A stretch of DNA of 64,000 nt from JTS-RE37 sp041744575 (GTDB taxonomy: Bacteria > Bacteroidota > Bacteroidia > Flavobacteriales > Flavobacteriaceae). The position numbers were made by a program, and so were the translations under genes. The stretch's first letter is position 1. The number at the start of each line of letters is the position of its first letter. Location of the stretch: positions 1 through 64,000 of the forward strand of contig JBGTKP010000020.1 in assembly GCA_041744575.1 (NCBI GenBank). Reading direction: 5' to 3'. This document shows, piece by piece, positions 1-7,076 of this stretch. Below the pieces are notes generated by a model. That model saw only the letters and a program-made list of their open reading frames with translations. It did no database searches and was not told the DNA's origin.

Positions 1-541
1 TTGTGCCACTTTGGTTCGGGAGCGAACCTATAACGTTTCGATTTGTGCCACTTTGAAAGATCAGGTAGATACCTTGTCGGTTAAAAACGACATGGCCAAC
101 ACACTTGATCCGATGGACTTAAAACAAATCATTTCATTACACCTGGATGGGTTTAGCAACCGTAAAATTGGCACCACCCTGGGAATCTCACGCAATACGG
201 TCAATACCTATATCCGGTCTTTTAAGGCCAGTGAATACTCTTTCAAAGAACTATTAGCCTTTGACAATGCTGGTTTAGAAGCACTCTTTCCTTCCCATAC
301 CACCGTGGACAACGAGCGCTATAACGAGCTGATGTTGTACTTCGAGGGGGTCAACAAGGCCCGGAATCATCCCGGATTTACCTTCCTGTACCATTACCAG
401 GAGTATGTGCAAGCGGCTAAGCACCCTTATGGCTATACGCAGTTCCTGGAACACTACAGGCGCAAGTATGCAAAGGTCAAGGGCTCCATGAAACTCGAAC
501 ACGACCCCGGCAAGGAACTGTTCATAGACTTCTGCGGCAAG
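1..541 (+). mobile_element. Left part of an IS21-family element, truncated
   Basis: The first 55 bases contain two copies of a 13-bp direct repeat, TTGTGCCACTTTG (1-13 and 43-55). Repeated blocks of this kind are typical of IS21-family termini, and an istA-type gene follows at once. The element is cut at 541/542, where the terminal TGACCTCCTCCC of an IS3-type element begins. No continuation of istA and no istB is present on the far side of that IS3 element, so the right part has been lost rather than merely split. The true left boundary may lie just outside the window. Confidence 0.7.
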
Positions 542-544
542 TGA
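92..544 (+). pseudogene. IstA-type transposase, N-terminal fragment (IS21 family)
   Basis: The product carries an N-terminal helix-turn-helix (SNRKIGTTLGISRNTVNTYI) followed by the linker that precedes the integrase core in IstA proteins. It stops at FIDFCGK, exactly where the first catalytic aspartate strand of the DDE domain begins. The stop codon TGA (542-544) is supplied by the terminal bases of the inserted IS3-type element, so this is an insertional truncation. About 150 residues remain, whereas IstA proteins are usually several hundred residues long. The ATG at 92 is preferred; a reading frame open from 11 exists only through an alternative start inside the terminal repeats. The fragment has no catalytic domain and cannot be active. 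Confidence 0.85.
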
Positions 545-553
545 CCTCCTCCC
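542..553. repeat. Left terminal inverted repeat of the IS3-type element
   Basis: TGACCTCCTCCC at 542-553 is the exact reverse complement of GGGAGGAGGTCA at 1772-1783. Its first three bases form the stop codon of the interrupted istA. Confidence 0.85.
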
Positions 554-624
554 TGTAAACCGAACTGATTAAAACTAGAGAATTCCGGGCGAATAAATGT
601 TTAATTTTAAACAAGTATTTGCTT

Positions 625-942
625 ATGAAACGTTCAAAATTTACTGAATCGCAGATTGTATTTGCGATCAAACAGTCTGAGACCGGGGTTCGGGTCTCTG
701 AGGTCTGCCGCAAAATGGGCATTAGTGAGGCCACCTTCTACAATTGGAAAAAGAAATACGGGGGCCTTGGGGTCTCAGAGCTTCGCAGGCTCAAGAACCT
801 GGAAGAGGAGAATTCGCAGCTCAAGAAACTGGTAGCGGATTTGTCCCTGGACAAACAGATCTTGCAGGATGTTCTGAAAAACCTGCCTGCCGGCAGGCAG
901 GAAAGTTCTAAGGCCAGCTCGAAAACGGGAGATGGTCGGTAA
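625..942 (+). CDS. IS3-family transposase OrfA, C-terminus altered by an inserted palindrome
   Basis: OrfA supplies the DNA-binding part of IS3 transposases. The helix-turn-helix region lies near residues 8-40 (FTESQIVFAIKQ..., then VCRKMGISEATFYNWKKKYGG), followed by a leucine-zipper-like stretch (LEEENSQLKKLVADLSLDKQ). The ATG at 625 starts the family-typical MKRSKFTESQ; a TTG at 619 would add two residues. The normal end of this family would be ...LQDVLKKKF. Here a 20-bp palindrome (882-901) intervenes, adds LPAGRQ, shifts the frame and extends the protein by unrelated residues to 942. Removing those 20 bases recreates A8G and a TAA right after KKKF, with orfB in the -1 frame. OrfA alone may still be made, but normal OrfAB fusion should be lost. 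Confidence 0.8.
   Translation: MKRSKFTESQIVFAIKQSETGVRVSEVCRKMGISEATFYNWKKKYGGLGVSELRRLKNLEEENSQLKKLVADLSLDKQILQDVLKNLPAGRQESSKASSKTGDGR
882..901. repeat. 20-bp perfect palindrome inserted in the orfA/orfB frameshift site
   Basis: CCTGCCTGCCGGCAGGCAGG is its own reverse complement. It is flanked by A5 on the left (877-881) and A3G on the right (902-905). Excising it gives a run of eight A followed by G, a classic slippery site for -1 frameshifting. In the orfA frame it encodes LPAGRQ, a peptide I associate with palindromic repeats scattered in Bacteroidota coding sequences. A longer relative lies at 11115-11152 in this window. Confidence 0.85.
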
Positions 943-1768
943 CATACGCATGGAATACAATATTTCCATAAACCGTTGCATAAGCTTGGTTCTTTTGCAC
1001 AAAAGTGTGTTGTACTATAAGGCGATGCATCGAAGTGACCAGTTGCTTAGGATGCGCATTAAAGAAATTGCCGCTACAAGGGTCCGCTATGGATTCTGGA
1101 GGATTTATATTCTGCTTCGCAGGGAAGGGTTTATGGACAACCATAAGCGGGTTTACAGGGTTTATCTGGAGGAAGGACTGTACCTTTGCAATAAACGGCC
1201 CAGGCGTAACCGGTCTGCTGCGCACAGGCATCCAGGAGATGGAAATGCCTCCAGTTTACACGAGTGCTGGAGCATGGATTTTGTCTCTGATCAGCTCTAT
1301 GATGGCAGCCGATTCAGAGCGTTAACTTTAGTGGATAATTATAGCCGCAAGTGCCTGGCCATCCATGCCGGAAAGTCCTTAAAAGGGAGTGATGTGGTGC
1401 AGGTTATGGAAAACGTCACCCACCAGGCTGGAGAGCTTCCCCGGAGAATAAAGGTTGATAATGGGAGTGAGTTTATAAGCAAGGTGTTGGACAAATGGGC
1501 GTATGAGAATAAGGTAGAACTGGATTTTTCAAGGCCTGGAAAACCCACTGACAATCTGTAAATAGAGAGTTTCAATGGATCTTTCAGGAATGAATGCCTG
1601 AATGGGAATTGGTTCTTTTCATTGGAAGACGCACAGGAGAAACTTGATATATGGAAAGAAGATTATAATGGCTTTAGACCTCATGGTTCTTTGGGAGATT
1701 TAACACCTATTCAGTTCATAGAATCCGATGAAAATAGCCCGAATCCTCTACTTTTGACAGGTACATAA
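932..1768 (+). pseudogene. IS3-family transposase OrfB, interrupted by an in-frame stop
   Basis: OrfB encodes the DDE integrase core. The frame is recognisable upstream of its first ATG as VLRPARKRE and continues through SMDFVSD (first Asp) and KVDNGSEF (second Asp). A TAA at 1559-1561 falls in GKPTDN-L-stop-IESFNG, between the second Asp and the catalytic Glu of IESFNG. The frame then stays open to TAA at 1766-1768, ending DLTPIQFIESDEN...LLTGT. The truncated product lacks the third catalytic residue and should be inactive. No other frame change is visible, so the stop looks like a single local mutation at a codon pair that normally reads Ala-Phe. Confidence 0.85.
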
Positions 1769-1771
1769 AAT

Positions 1772-1794
1772 GGGAGGAGGTCAGGAGGAGGTCA
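1772..1794. repeat. Right terminal inverted repeat of the IS3-type element, with an 11-bp tandem copy
   Basis: GGGAGGAGGTCA (1772-1783) matches the left end in inverted orientation. The next 11 bases (1784-1794) repeat GGAGGAGGTCA. The copy is tandem and in the same orientation, so the element has two possible outer ends. Confidence 0.8.
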
Positions 1795-1840
1795 AGAAAA
1801 AAGAAAAGTCGCCTAATCTATAGTCCGATAAATGGGAGGG

Positions 1841-2074
1841 TTACATACCTATCTTGGCAAAAAGCTCATTCTGATTCGCTTCGGAATCAGCTTCTTTCTT
1901 GCCTTCATAGGCCTTGGAAGAGTTTTTCAGAAATTCGCTCTTCCACTAGGCAATCTGATTGGGATGGATCTCGAACCGTTTGGCCATTTCGGCCAAGGTC
2001 TCCCATTCCTTTAAACCTTCTACCGCCCCCTGGGCCTTGAAAACTGCTGAAAATTTACGTCTGGATTGTTTCAT
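1841..2074 (-). pseudogene. Fragment of a second IS3-type OrfA with an internal stop
   Basis: Reading the minus strand from the ATG at 2074 gives MKQSRRKFSAVFKAQGAVEG, then ETLAEMAKRFEIHPNQIA-stop-WKSEFLKNSS and ...NELFAKIGM-stop. This is the helix-turn-helix protein of a different IS3-family subgroup, whose usual sequence at that point is HPNQI..W. The internal TAG replaces one codon, and the frame ends where the C-terminal leucine-rich stretch and orfB should follow. No matching orfB lies nearby, so only the first third of the element survives. The sequence near 2112-2140 (GGTCCAATTTTTAGGGAG) may be what remains of its outer end. Confidence 0.75.
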
Positions 2075-2317
2075 AGTCATCGATTAAAATTAATAAAATT
2101 TAAACTTAACCGATGGTCCAATTTTTAGGGAGTATTAAAATCAGCTTAACTTCAGCAATAATCATCGAAGTATAAAATGATAACAACGACGTGCCAATGA
2201 GGTATATTGCGCATTACAACGCACCATATACTAACCGTCAGCAACCATGAAGGCCTGCTCAGGCGTCCATGAAAAGAATCTGTTTGGATGCTCAATAGTG
2301 AGGAACGAAAAATACCT
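2075..2317. other. Gene-free stretch between the IS remnants and the accessory redox block
   Basis: No frame with family resemblance is present. The stretch presumably contains the promoter of the gene at 2318, but I see no clear TAnnTTTG box with a correctly spaced TTG. Confidence 0.4.
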
Positions 2318-3577
2318 ATGAAACGAAGAGATTTTCTGGTCAATACCGCAGTGGCTTCTGCCGCTACCTTATCCTACTCACAATTGTATGCAAATATTTC
2401 CAAAGAAATTGAGCGTCTGCAAGTACATACCAATTATGATGTCATCGTTCTTGGAGTGGGTAGTATGGGCTCGTCAACTTGTTATCACCTGGCTAAGAAG
2501 GGGTACAAAGTTCTTGGACTGGAGCAGTTTGATATTCCTCATGAACTTGGTTCACATTCGGGGCAAAGCCGCATCATCAGAAAAGCCTATGGTGAAGCTT
2601 CTGACTATGTGCCATTATTGGAAAGAGCCTACGAAAATTGGCGGACATTGGAATCTGAAACCGGCAATCAGGTTTACTACCAGACAGGCGTAGTTTATTT
2701 TGGAAAAAAAAATGACGCCTTTTTAGAAACAGTAAAACAATCTTCTTCCCAATATAACATAACCGTTAATAATCTTACAGAAAAGGAATGTAAACAAAAA
2801 TATCCGCAATTTGAACTTCCATCCAATTTTGAAAGATTGGAAGAGCCTGATGCCGGTTTGCTCACGCCAGAACGGAGTATTCTTTTATTTGTCCAGCAGG
2901 CTTTATTTAATGGTGCAGTTATCCGGACAAGGGAAAAGGTTTTGGAATGGAAACGTCATAGCGGAACGATTACCCTAAAAACAATTAAAGGCACCTATCA
3001 GACCAGGAAATTGGTTATAACGGCAGGCCCTTGGTCAGGAAAAATGGTAGCCGATATCGGCTCAAAATTGAAAGTGACAAGACAGTCCGTAGCCTGGGTA
3101 CAGCCCAAAAAATGGGACAATTTTGCTCTTGAAAAATTCCCATGCTGGAATGTAATAAATGACGGCTACGATTTTTATGGATTTCCGATTCTTCCTGTTG
3201 GTAAGTTTGGCGGACCCTTAGGGCTAAAACTTGCACTGCATTTTCCGGGAGGAGATGTCACAGACCCAGACATGGTGAATAGGGACATCAAGGAATCTGA
3301 TGAAAAAGTTTTAATTCAGTTTTTAAACAGGTTTTTGCCAGATGGATATAAAAATACCCTTGAGATGAAGACTTGTTTATATACCAATACACCTGATGAG
3401 AATTTCATTGTGGACTACTTACCAGGCTTTGATAAGGATGTTGCTATTGCTGCCGGGTTCAGTGGGCACGGATTTAAGTTTGCCAGTGTGATTGGAGAGA
3501 TTATGGCAGATCTTGCAAGTAAAGGTTCAACAGAATTACCGATAAAGTTTCTAAATGCACAAAGATTTGAAAAATAG
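2318..3577 (+). CDS. Tat-exported FAD-dependent oxidoreductase, sarcosine / N-methyl-amino-acid oxidase-like
   Basis: The protein (419 residues) belongs to the DAO-fold amine oxidoreductases nearest monomeric sarcosine oxidase and N-methyltryptophan oxidase, which oxidise secondary amino acids at a flavin. The ADP-binding motif GVGSMG lies near residues 46-51 and is followed by LEQFD, the acidic ribose-binding end of the Rossmann unit. KTCLYTNTPDENFIVD near residues 351-366 matches the segment that carries the covalent-flavin cysteine in monomeric sarcosine oxidase (here Cys353), and GFSGHGFKFA follows. The N-terminus MKRRDFLVNTAVASAATLSY is a twin-arginine export signal, which is unusual because the characterised enzymes are cytoplasmic. 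The ATG at 2318 begins at that signal; an upstream start at 2288 would bury it. The substrate is unknown. Confidence 0.8.
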   Translation: MKRRDFLVNTAVASAATLSYSQLYANISKEIERLQVHTNYDVIVLGVGSMGSSTCYHLAKKGYKVLGLEQFDIPHELGSHSGQSRIIRKAYGEASDYVPLLERAYENWRTLESETGNQVYYQTGVVYFGKKNDAFLETVKQSSSQYNITVNNLTEKECKQKYPQFELPSNFERLEEPDAGLLTPERSILLFVQQALFNGAVIRTREKVLEWKRHSGTITLKTIKGTYQTRKLVITAGPWSGKMVADIGSKLKVTRQSVAWVQPKKWDNFALEKFPCWNVINDGYDFYGFPILPVGKFGGPLGLKLALHFPGGDVTDPDMVNRDIKESDEKVLIQFLNRFLPDGYKNTLEMKTCLYTNTPDENFIVDYLPGFDKDVAIAAGFSGHGFKFASVIGEIMADLASKGSTELPIKFLNAQRFEK

Positions 3578-3964
3578 TTTTTTTTGAAAGCAGTCAGGAT
3601 TGCAGTAATTAATATAAGGAGTTCTATTTTTTATATTTCAGACTGCATATTAACTCAAATTTAAACCAGCAGTTGTTCCTGAGAAGATTCGGGAGGCGCC
3701 TTAACCGCGGACATATCATATTTCTTCAACAATTGGCAATTTAAGGGCTTCAAAATCCCCCTCAACGGGTGATGCAAACTCAAGCCTTAATTCTTAATTT
3801 GGCTACCTATGGCCCTCGGCTGGCTGGGTCACACCATGGACAATGAAAAGTGACGCTCACCAGGGTTGATTATTGAAATTTTCAAAATGAACTATGAATT
3901 GACGAATAAGGGTATTTTAATGAGAAAGTTCCTTCATTATCCCGATCCAGATAAATTGTATGAT
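3578..3964. other. Intergenic region, no gene recognised
   Basis: About 390 bases separate the flavoprotein from the preferred start of the next gene. The stretch holds short AT-rich runs and one 16-codon reading near 3800-3845 (LATYGPRLAGS) that resembles a motif of M28 peptidases but has no extension. The alternative upstream starts of the next gene (3866, 3920) fall here. Confidence 0.4.
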
Positions 3965-5326
3965 ATGCCATTTTCAAAGATTGCCTTCGTGTTATTTCTT
4001 CTGCTGTCAATTTCCCTGAATGGCCAGAACAATAGTCAGTGGGGGAACTTAAAGAAAGGTCCTTATCAGGTAGGATATAAGACCCTTTTAACCCATGACC
4101 TGTCCAGGAATTATTTGGATGAACACAAGCCCATACAAATTTATGTATGGTACCCTACCAAGGATTCCACCTCCCCGGGGATGGTATTTGGGGATTATTT
4201 TGAAGATGCCGTTAAAGATTTCGGTAACGACTCCGTTTATTCTAAGCTGGTATTAAATGATATTATTGAGGAATTCAAAAGCGGGGCACTCAACCCTTCT
4301 TTCAATAGTCAAATTTCAGACGCGGAGTTCGAAATAATCTCAAATACCAAGATTCCTTGTATCAGGGAGGCAAAACCAGCCGAAGGCAAATTTCCCCTTG
4401 TGCTCCACACCCATGTCAGTGGCGTTCTGCATCAATCGATTATGCTTGAATATCTTGCCAGCCATGGTTTTGTGGTGATGTCCATTTCAATGTACAATAC
4501 AGCCCCGGTCTATTATGGCAGGGGAGAGGATGGCAGTTATGCCCTTCTCTCCTCTTCAGACGATCTTGGATTTGTTTTAGCCCAGGCAAGGCAATTCGAT
4601 TTTGTTGATCCTGCAAAAGCGGCCGTGGTAGGAATGTTGGCTGCAAACGGCCTTGCCTTTCAATTTAAGGAATCACTGGTTGATGCCATAGCTTGCCTGG
4701 ATTGTTCCAGTGACTGGAGTGAGGAATATCAACGGGAATTACCTTTTTTTGATCCCAGAAAAATACGAATTCCGATCCTGGAAATTATTAATTCTGATAT
4801 TCCTGACCAAAACACTACTTTCCTGGACAGTCTGCCTTTCAGTGACCGGTATGTATTGAGATTGAAGGACTTTCTACATAGCGACTTTTATCCTTTTCCG
4901 AAGATTGCACATCCAGATGCTTCAAAAGATCATCGGAAGTACGAGTTTGTTTCGGAATTGACACGACAATTTTTATCAAAGGTTTTGAATTTGGGCGAAG
5001 GTTCTTCGATTGAATTTGTGGAACTGGCAAAACAGATTCCCGGGGCAGATCTTATTTCCTCTATTAAAAAGTTGAGCGCGAGAGATCTGGTTTATACAGA
5101 AAATGAATTTCTTTCCTACCTGAGATTTGGCCAGTTGTATAAAATTCAGGGCGAGTATCTCAGTAAAAGCTATCTAAGCTCGCTTAATCAATCAAATTTA
5201 TTCAGTGTGGTAGTGTTTTTATGCCGAGATAAAAAGCCCCATGCAAAAGATGCATTAGCCATCTATAACTCCGTCTATCCGGCTGATCCCCGCAGAAAAT
5301 TTCTTCAAGATCTGCTGCAGGAATGA
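3965..5326 (+). CDS. Secreted alpha/beta-hydrolase-like protein lacking the nucleophile serine
   Basis: The start at 3965 gives a clean signal peptide (MPFSKIAFVLFLLLSISLNG) and a 453-residue product; starts at 3866 or 3920 would place a hydrophilic leader before it. The central fold resembles dienelactone hydrolase and PAF-acetylhydrolase-like proteins: QIYVWYPTKD, FPLVLHTHVSG as the oxyanion-region strand, and LEYLASHGFVVMSI. Where the nucleophile elbow G-x-S-x-G should be, the sequence reads VVGMLAANGLAF, with Leu225 in the serine position and no second glycine. DFYPFPKIAH may mark the histidine region. About 110 C-terminal residues are of unknown kind. It is either a non-catalytic relative or works by a different residue. 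The function is not known; its neighbours are exported redox proteins. Confidence 0.55.
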   Translation: MPFSKIAFVLFLLLSISLNGQNNSQWGNLKKGPYQVGYKTLLTHDLSRNYLDEHKPIQIYVWYPTKDSTSPGMVFGDYFEDAVKDFGNDSVYSKLVLNDIIEEFKSGALNPSFNSQISDAEFEIISNTKIPCIREAKPAEGKFPLVLHTHVSGVLHQSIMLEYLASHGFVVMSISMYNTAPVYYGRGEDGSYALLSSSDDLGFVLAQARQFDFVDPAKAAVVGMLAANGLAFQFKESLVDAIACLDCSSDWSEEYQRELPFFDPRKIRIPILEIINSDIPDQNTTFLDSLPFSDRYVLRLKDFLHSDFYPFPKIAHPDASKDHRKYEFVSELTRQFLSKVLNLGEGSSIEFVELAKQIPGADLISSIKKLSARDLVYTENEFLSYLRFGQLYKIQGEYLSKSYLSSLNQSNLFSVVVFLCRDKKPHAKDALAIYNSVYPADPRRKFLQDLLQE

Positions 5327-5548
5327 AAAATCATTCCTTGCGATTAACAATATTCTCACCTCATATAATCGACTCATCCCCTCTGCCACCCTTACTCTGA
5401 GTTGAAGGTTTGAATTGCTGGAAGAGAATCAATTTCCTAGCTGAAAAAGATGTTGAATGTCTATATTTATGGCACTCATTGTATTGTGGATAGATAGCCG
5501 GCAGTTGTTGCCGATAGATATCGGGACTGACAGTACTTTGGGAGGTAA

Positions 5549-7054
5549 TTGACGATAAAACATTCAGTATTGACTCAGATTGAACGCAGGGATTTTATTA
5601 AAAAAACACTTGTCGCAGGCGTTGGAACCCTTTTGTCAAACGTTACTATGGGGCACTCCGGATCAGATCGGATGACCAGGAGTCAGGAGAATAACCATGC
5701 AAAAAAAGGGTTAAAGAAAAAGGTCATTATAGGCGGGGCGGGAATAAGCGGCCTTTGCTGTGCCTATGAACTGATGAAAATGGGACACGAGGTAGTGGTC
5801 CTCGAAGCCTCCGGACGCTATGGAGGGGCGGTTCTTTCGGTGCACGATGGTCTTTCCGACGGCCTGTATGCGGACTTTGGCGCGGAAAACTTTACCAAAC
5901 CGGGTTATGCAAATTACTGGAAATATATTGACGAATTTAAACTCACGGCCCTCCCATACTTTCACCGTGTCGACAACTTGACAAGAGTTGATGGGAAATG
6001 GCTTACCGGGGAGATGCAAAAGCAAGCAAACGATCAGAGCGTGAAGGCCTTGGGGGGTTATAACAAAAGGGAATCAGAATTTCTTGGTTCAAATCCCTCA
6101 GCCGGATTGGAGCTGCTTTATCTCGAACCCTATTTTGATAAATTCAAAAATGAGTACCAGCCCTTTGGGATCGGTTATGACGACCTGGAAAATATCCCGG
6201 TCTCTGAAATTTACAAAAGAGGAAGGGCATCAGTGGCAGCGATAGCCATGTTGGGTGGAGACCGGACTTCCGCGCTCTATAGCATGTGGCAGGCGTATAT
6301 CATGCGCAAACGTGGTTATGACGGGACGTTGGATCTTTTTCGTCTCAAGGGTGGAAATCAGATGTTAACCAATGAATTAGGCCATCGTTTGGGATCAAGG
6401 GTAAGAATGGACTGTCAGATCCTGGAAATTGACCATACAAATTCAGGAGTAGAGGTAGCATACAGGGAGTTCGGAGAAGAAAAGGTGATGACCGCCGATT
6501 ATTTTGCATGTTGCCTTCGGACCACCGCGCTTAAGAAGATCATTTTCACCCCTCAATTGCCGGCTGAAAAGCAATTTGTAATTGATAACCTCACTTATGA
6601 CCAGACAACAAGAGTTATTTTTCAGGCACGATCCCAATTCTGGCAGGAAGATAATGTAAGCATCAATTTGACTTTTAATCATCCTGCCCTTGCCCATATA
6701 TGGCAGGTTGCAGGAGAGGTGGAAACAGATCGGGTGGCGTTAATGGCAAAAGCGCCCGGCGGAACAAACCCCTTGCGGTCCTTAGCGGCTTTCAAAGAAT
6801 TCTATCCGGGAAATAAGTCCAATATCAACATAGAGCAGGTCCTGGTGAAGGACTGGGCGGCCGACCCATTTGTGCATGGTTGTGAGCGGCGGGGTTTTTC
6901 CGGTCTCGGAGAATTATCACAATATTGGCCACATCTTATGACTGCCCATGGGAGGATCCATTTTGGAGGAGCACACACTGATAACAGGAGTTGGGGGATG
7001 GAAGCCGCTACTAATTCTGCCAACAGAGTTGCGGCGGAGATAGATGAGGCCTGA
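5549..7054 (+). CDS. Tat-exported flavin monoamine oxidase family protein
   Basis: The 501-residue protein is a flavin amine oxidase (PF01593 type), which takes two electrons from a C-N bond onto FAD. A twin-arginine signal (IERRDFIKKTLVAGVG, Arg13-Arg14) precedes the FAD motif VIIGGAGISGLC near residues 59-70, then VVLEASGRYGG. The C-terminal FAD segment RIHFGGAHTDNRSWGMEAA closes the fold. No ATG lies upstream of the Tat signal; TTG at 5549 directly after GGAGGTAA is the only start that keeps it, so I accept this TTG. The stop (7052-7054) is 22 bases before the cytochrome gene, implying one transcript. That pairing suggests electrons may go to the cytochrome rather than to oxygen. The substrate is unknown. 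Confidence 0.8.
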   Translation: MTIKHSVLTQIERRDFIKKTLVAGVGTLLSNVTMGHSGSDRMTRSQENNHAKKGLKKKVIIGGAGISGLCCAYELMKMGHEVVVLEASGRYGGAVLSVHDGLSDGLYADFGAENFTKPGYANYWKYIDEFKLTALPYFHRVDNLTRVDGKWLTGEMQKQANDQSVKALGGYNKRESEFLGSNPSAGLELLYLEPYFDKFKNEYQPFGIGYDDLENIPVSEIYKRGRASVAAIAMLGGDRTSALYSMWQAYIMRKRGYDGTLDLFRLKGGNQMLTNELGHRLGSRVRMDCQILEIDHTNSGVEVAYREFGEEKVMTADYFACCLRTTALKKIIFTPQLPAEKQFVIDNLTYDQTTRVIFQARSQFWQEDNVSINLTFNHPALAHIWQVAGEVETDRVALMAKAPGGTNPLRSLAAFKEFYPGNKSNINIEQVLVKDWAADPFVHGCERRGFSGLGELSQYWPHLMTAHGRIHFGGAHTDNRSWGMEAATNSANRVAAEIDEA

Positions 7055-7076
7055 TGAAAATAATACTGATCACTCT

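Larger units (their letters stand above)
542..1794 (+). mobile_element. IS3-family insertion sequence, inactivated
   Basis: The left terminus reads TGACCTCCTCCC (542-553) and the same 12 bases occur inverted at 1772-1783, giving a 12-bp perfect terminal inverted repeat with the TG...CA ends usual for IS3. The last 11 bases (GGAGGAGGTCA) are repeated once more in tandem at 1784-1794. Two overlapping frames, orfA and orfB, encode the transposase. The element is damaged twice: a 20-bp palindrome interrupts the A-rich frameshift site at the end of orfA, and orfB contains an in-frame TAA. I cannot see a convincing 3-4 bp target duplication, consistent with later rearrangement on the right side. 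Confidence 0.85.

Noticed and set aside
882..901. CRISPR or attachment-site interpretation of the palindrome
   Set aside because: There is no repeat-spacer array and no integrase beside it; the context is an IS frameshift site.
3797..3845. Short reading LATYGPRLAGS resembling M28 peptidases
   Set aside because: Only about 11 residues match, with no zinc motif or extension on either side.
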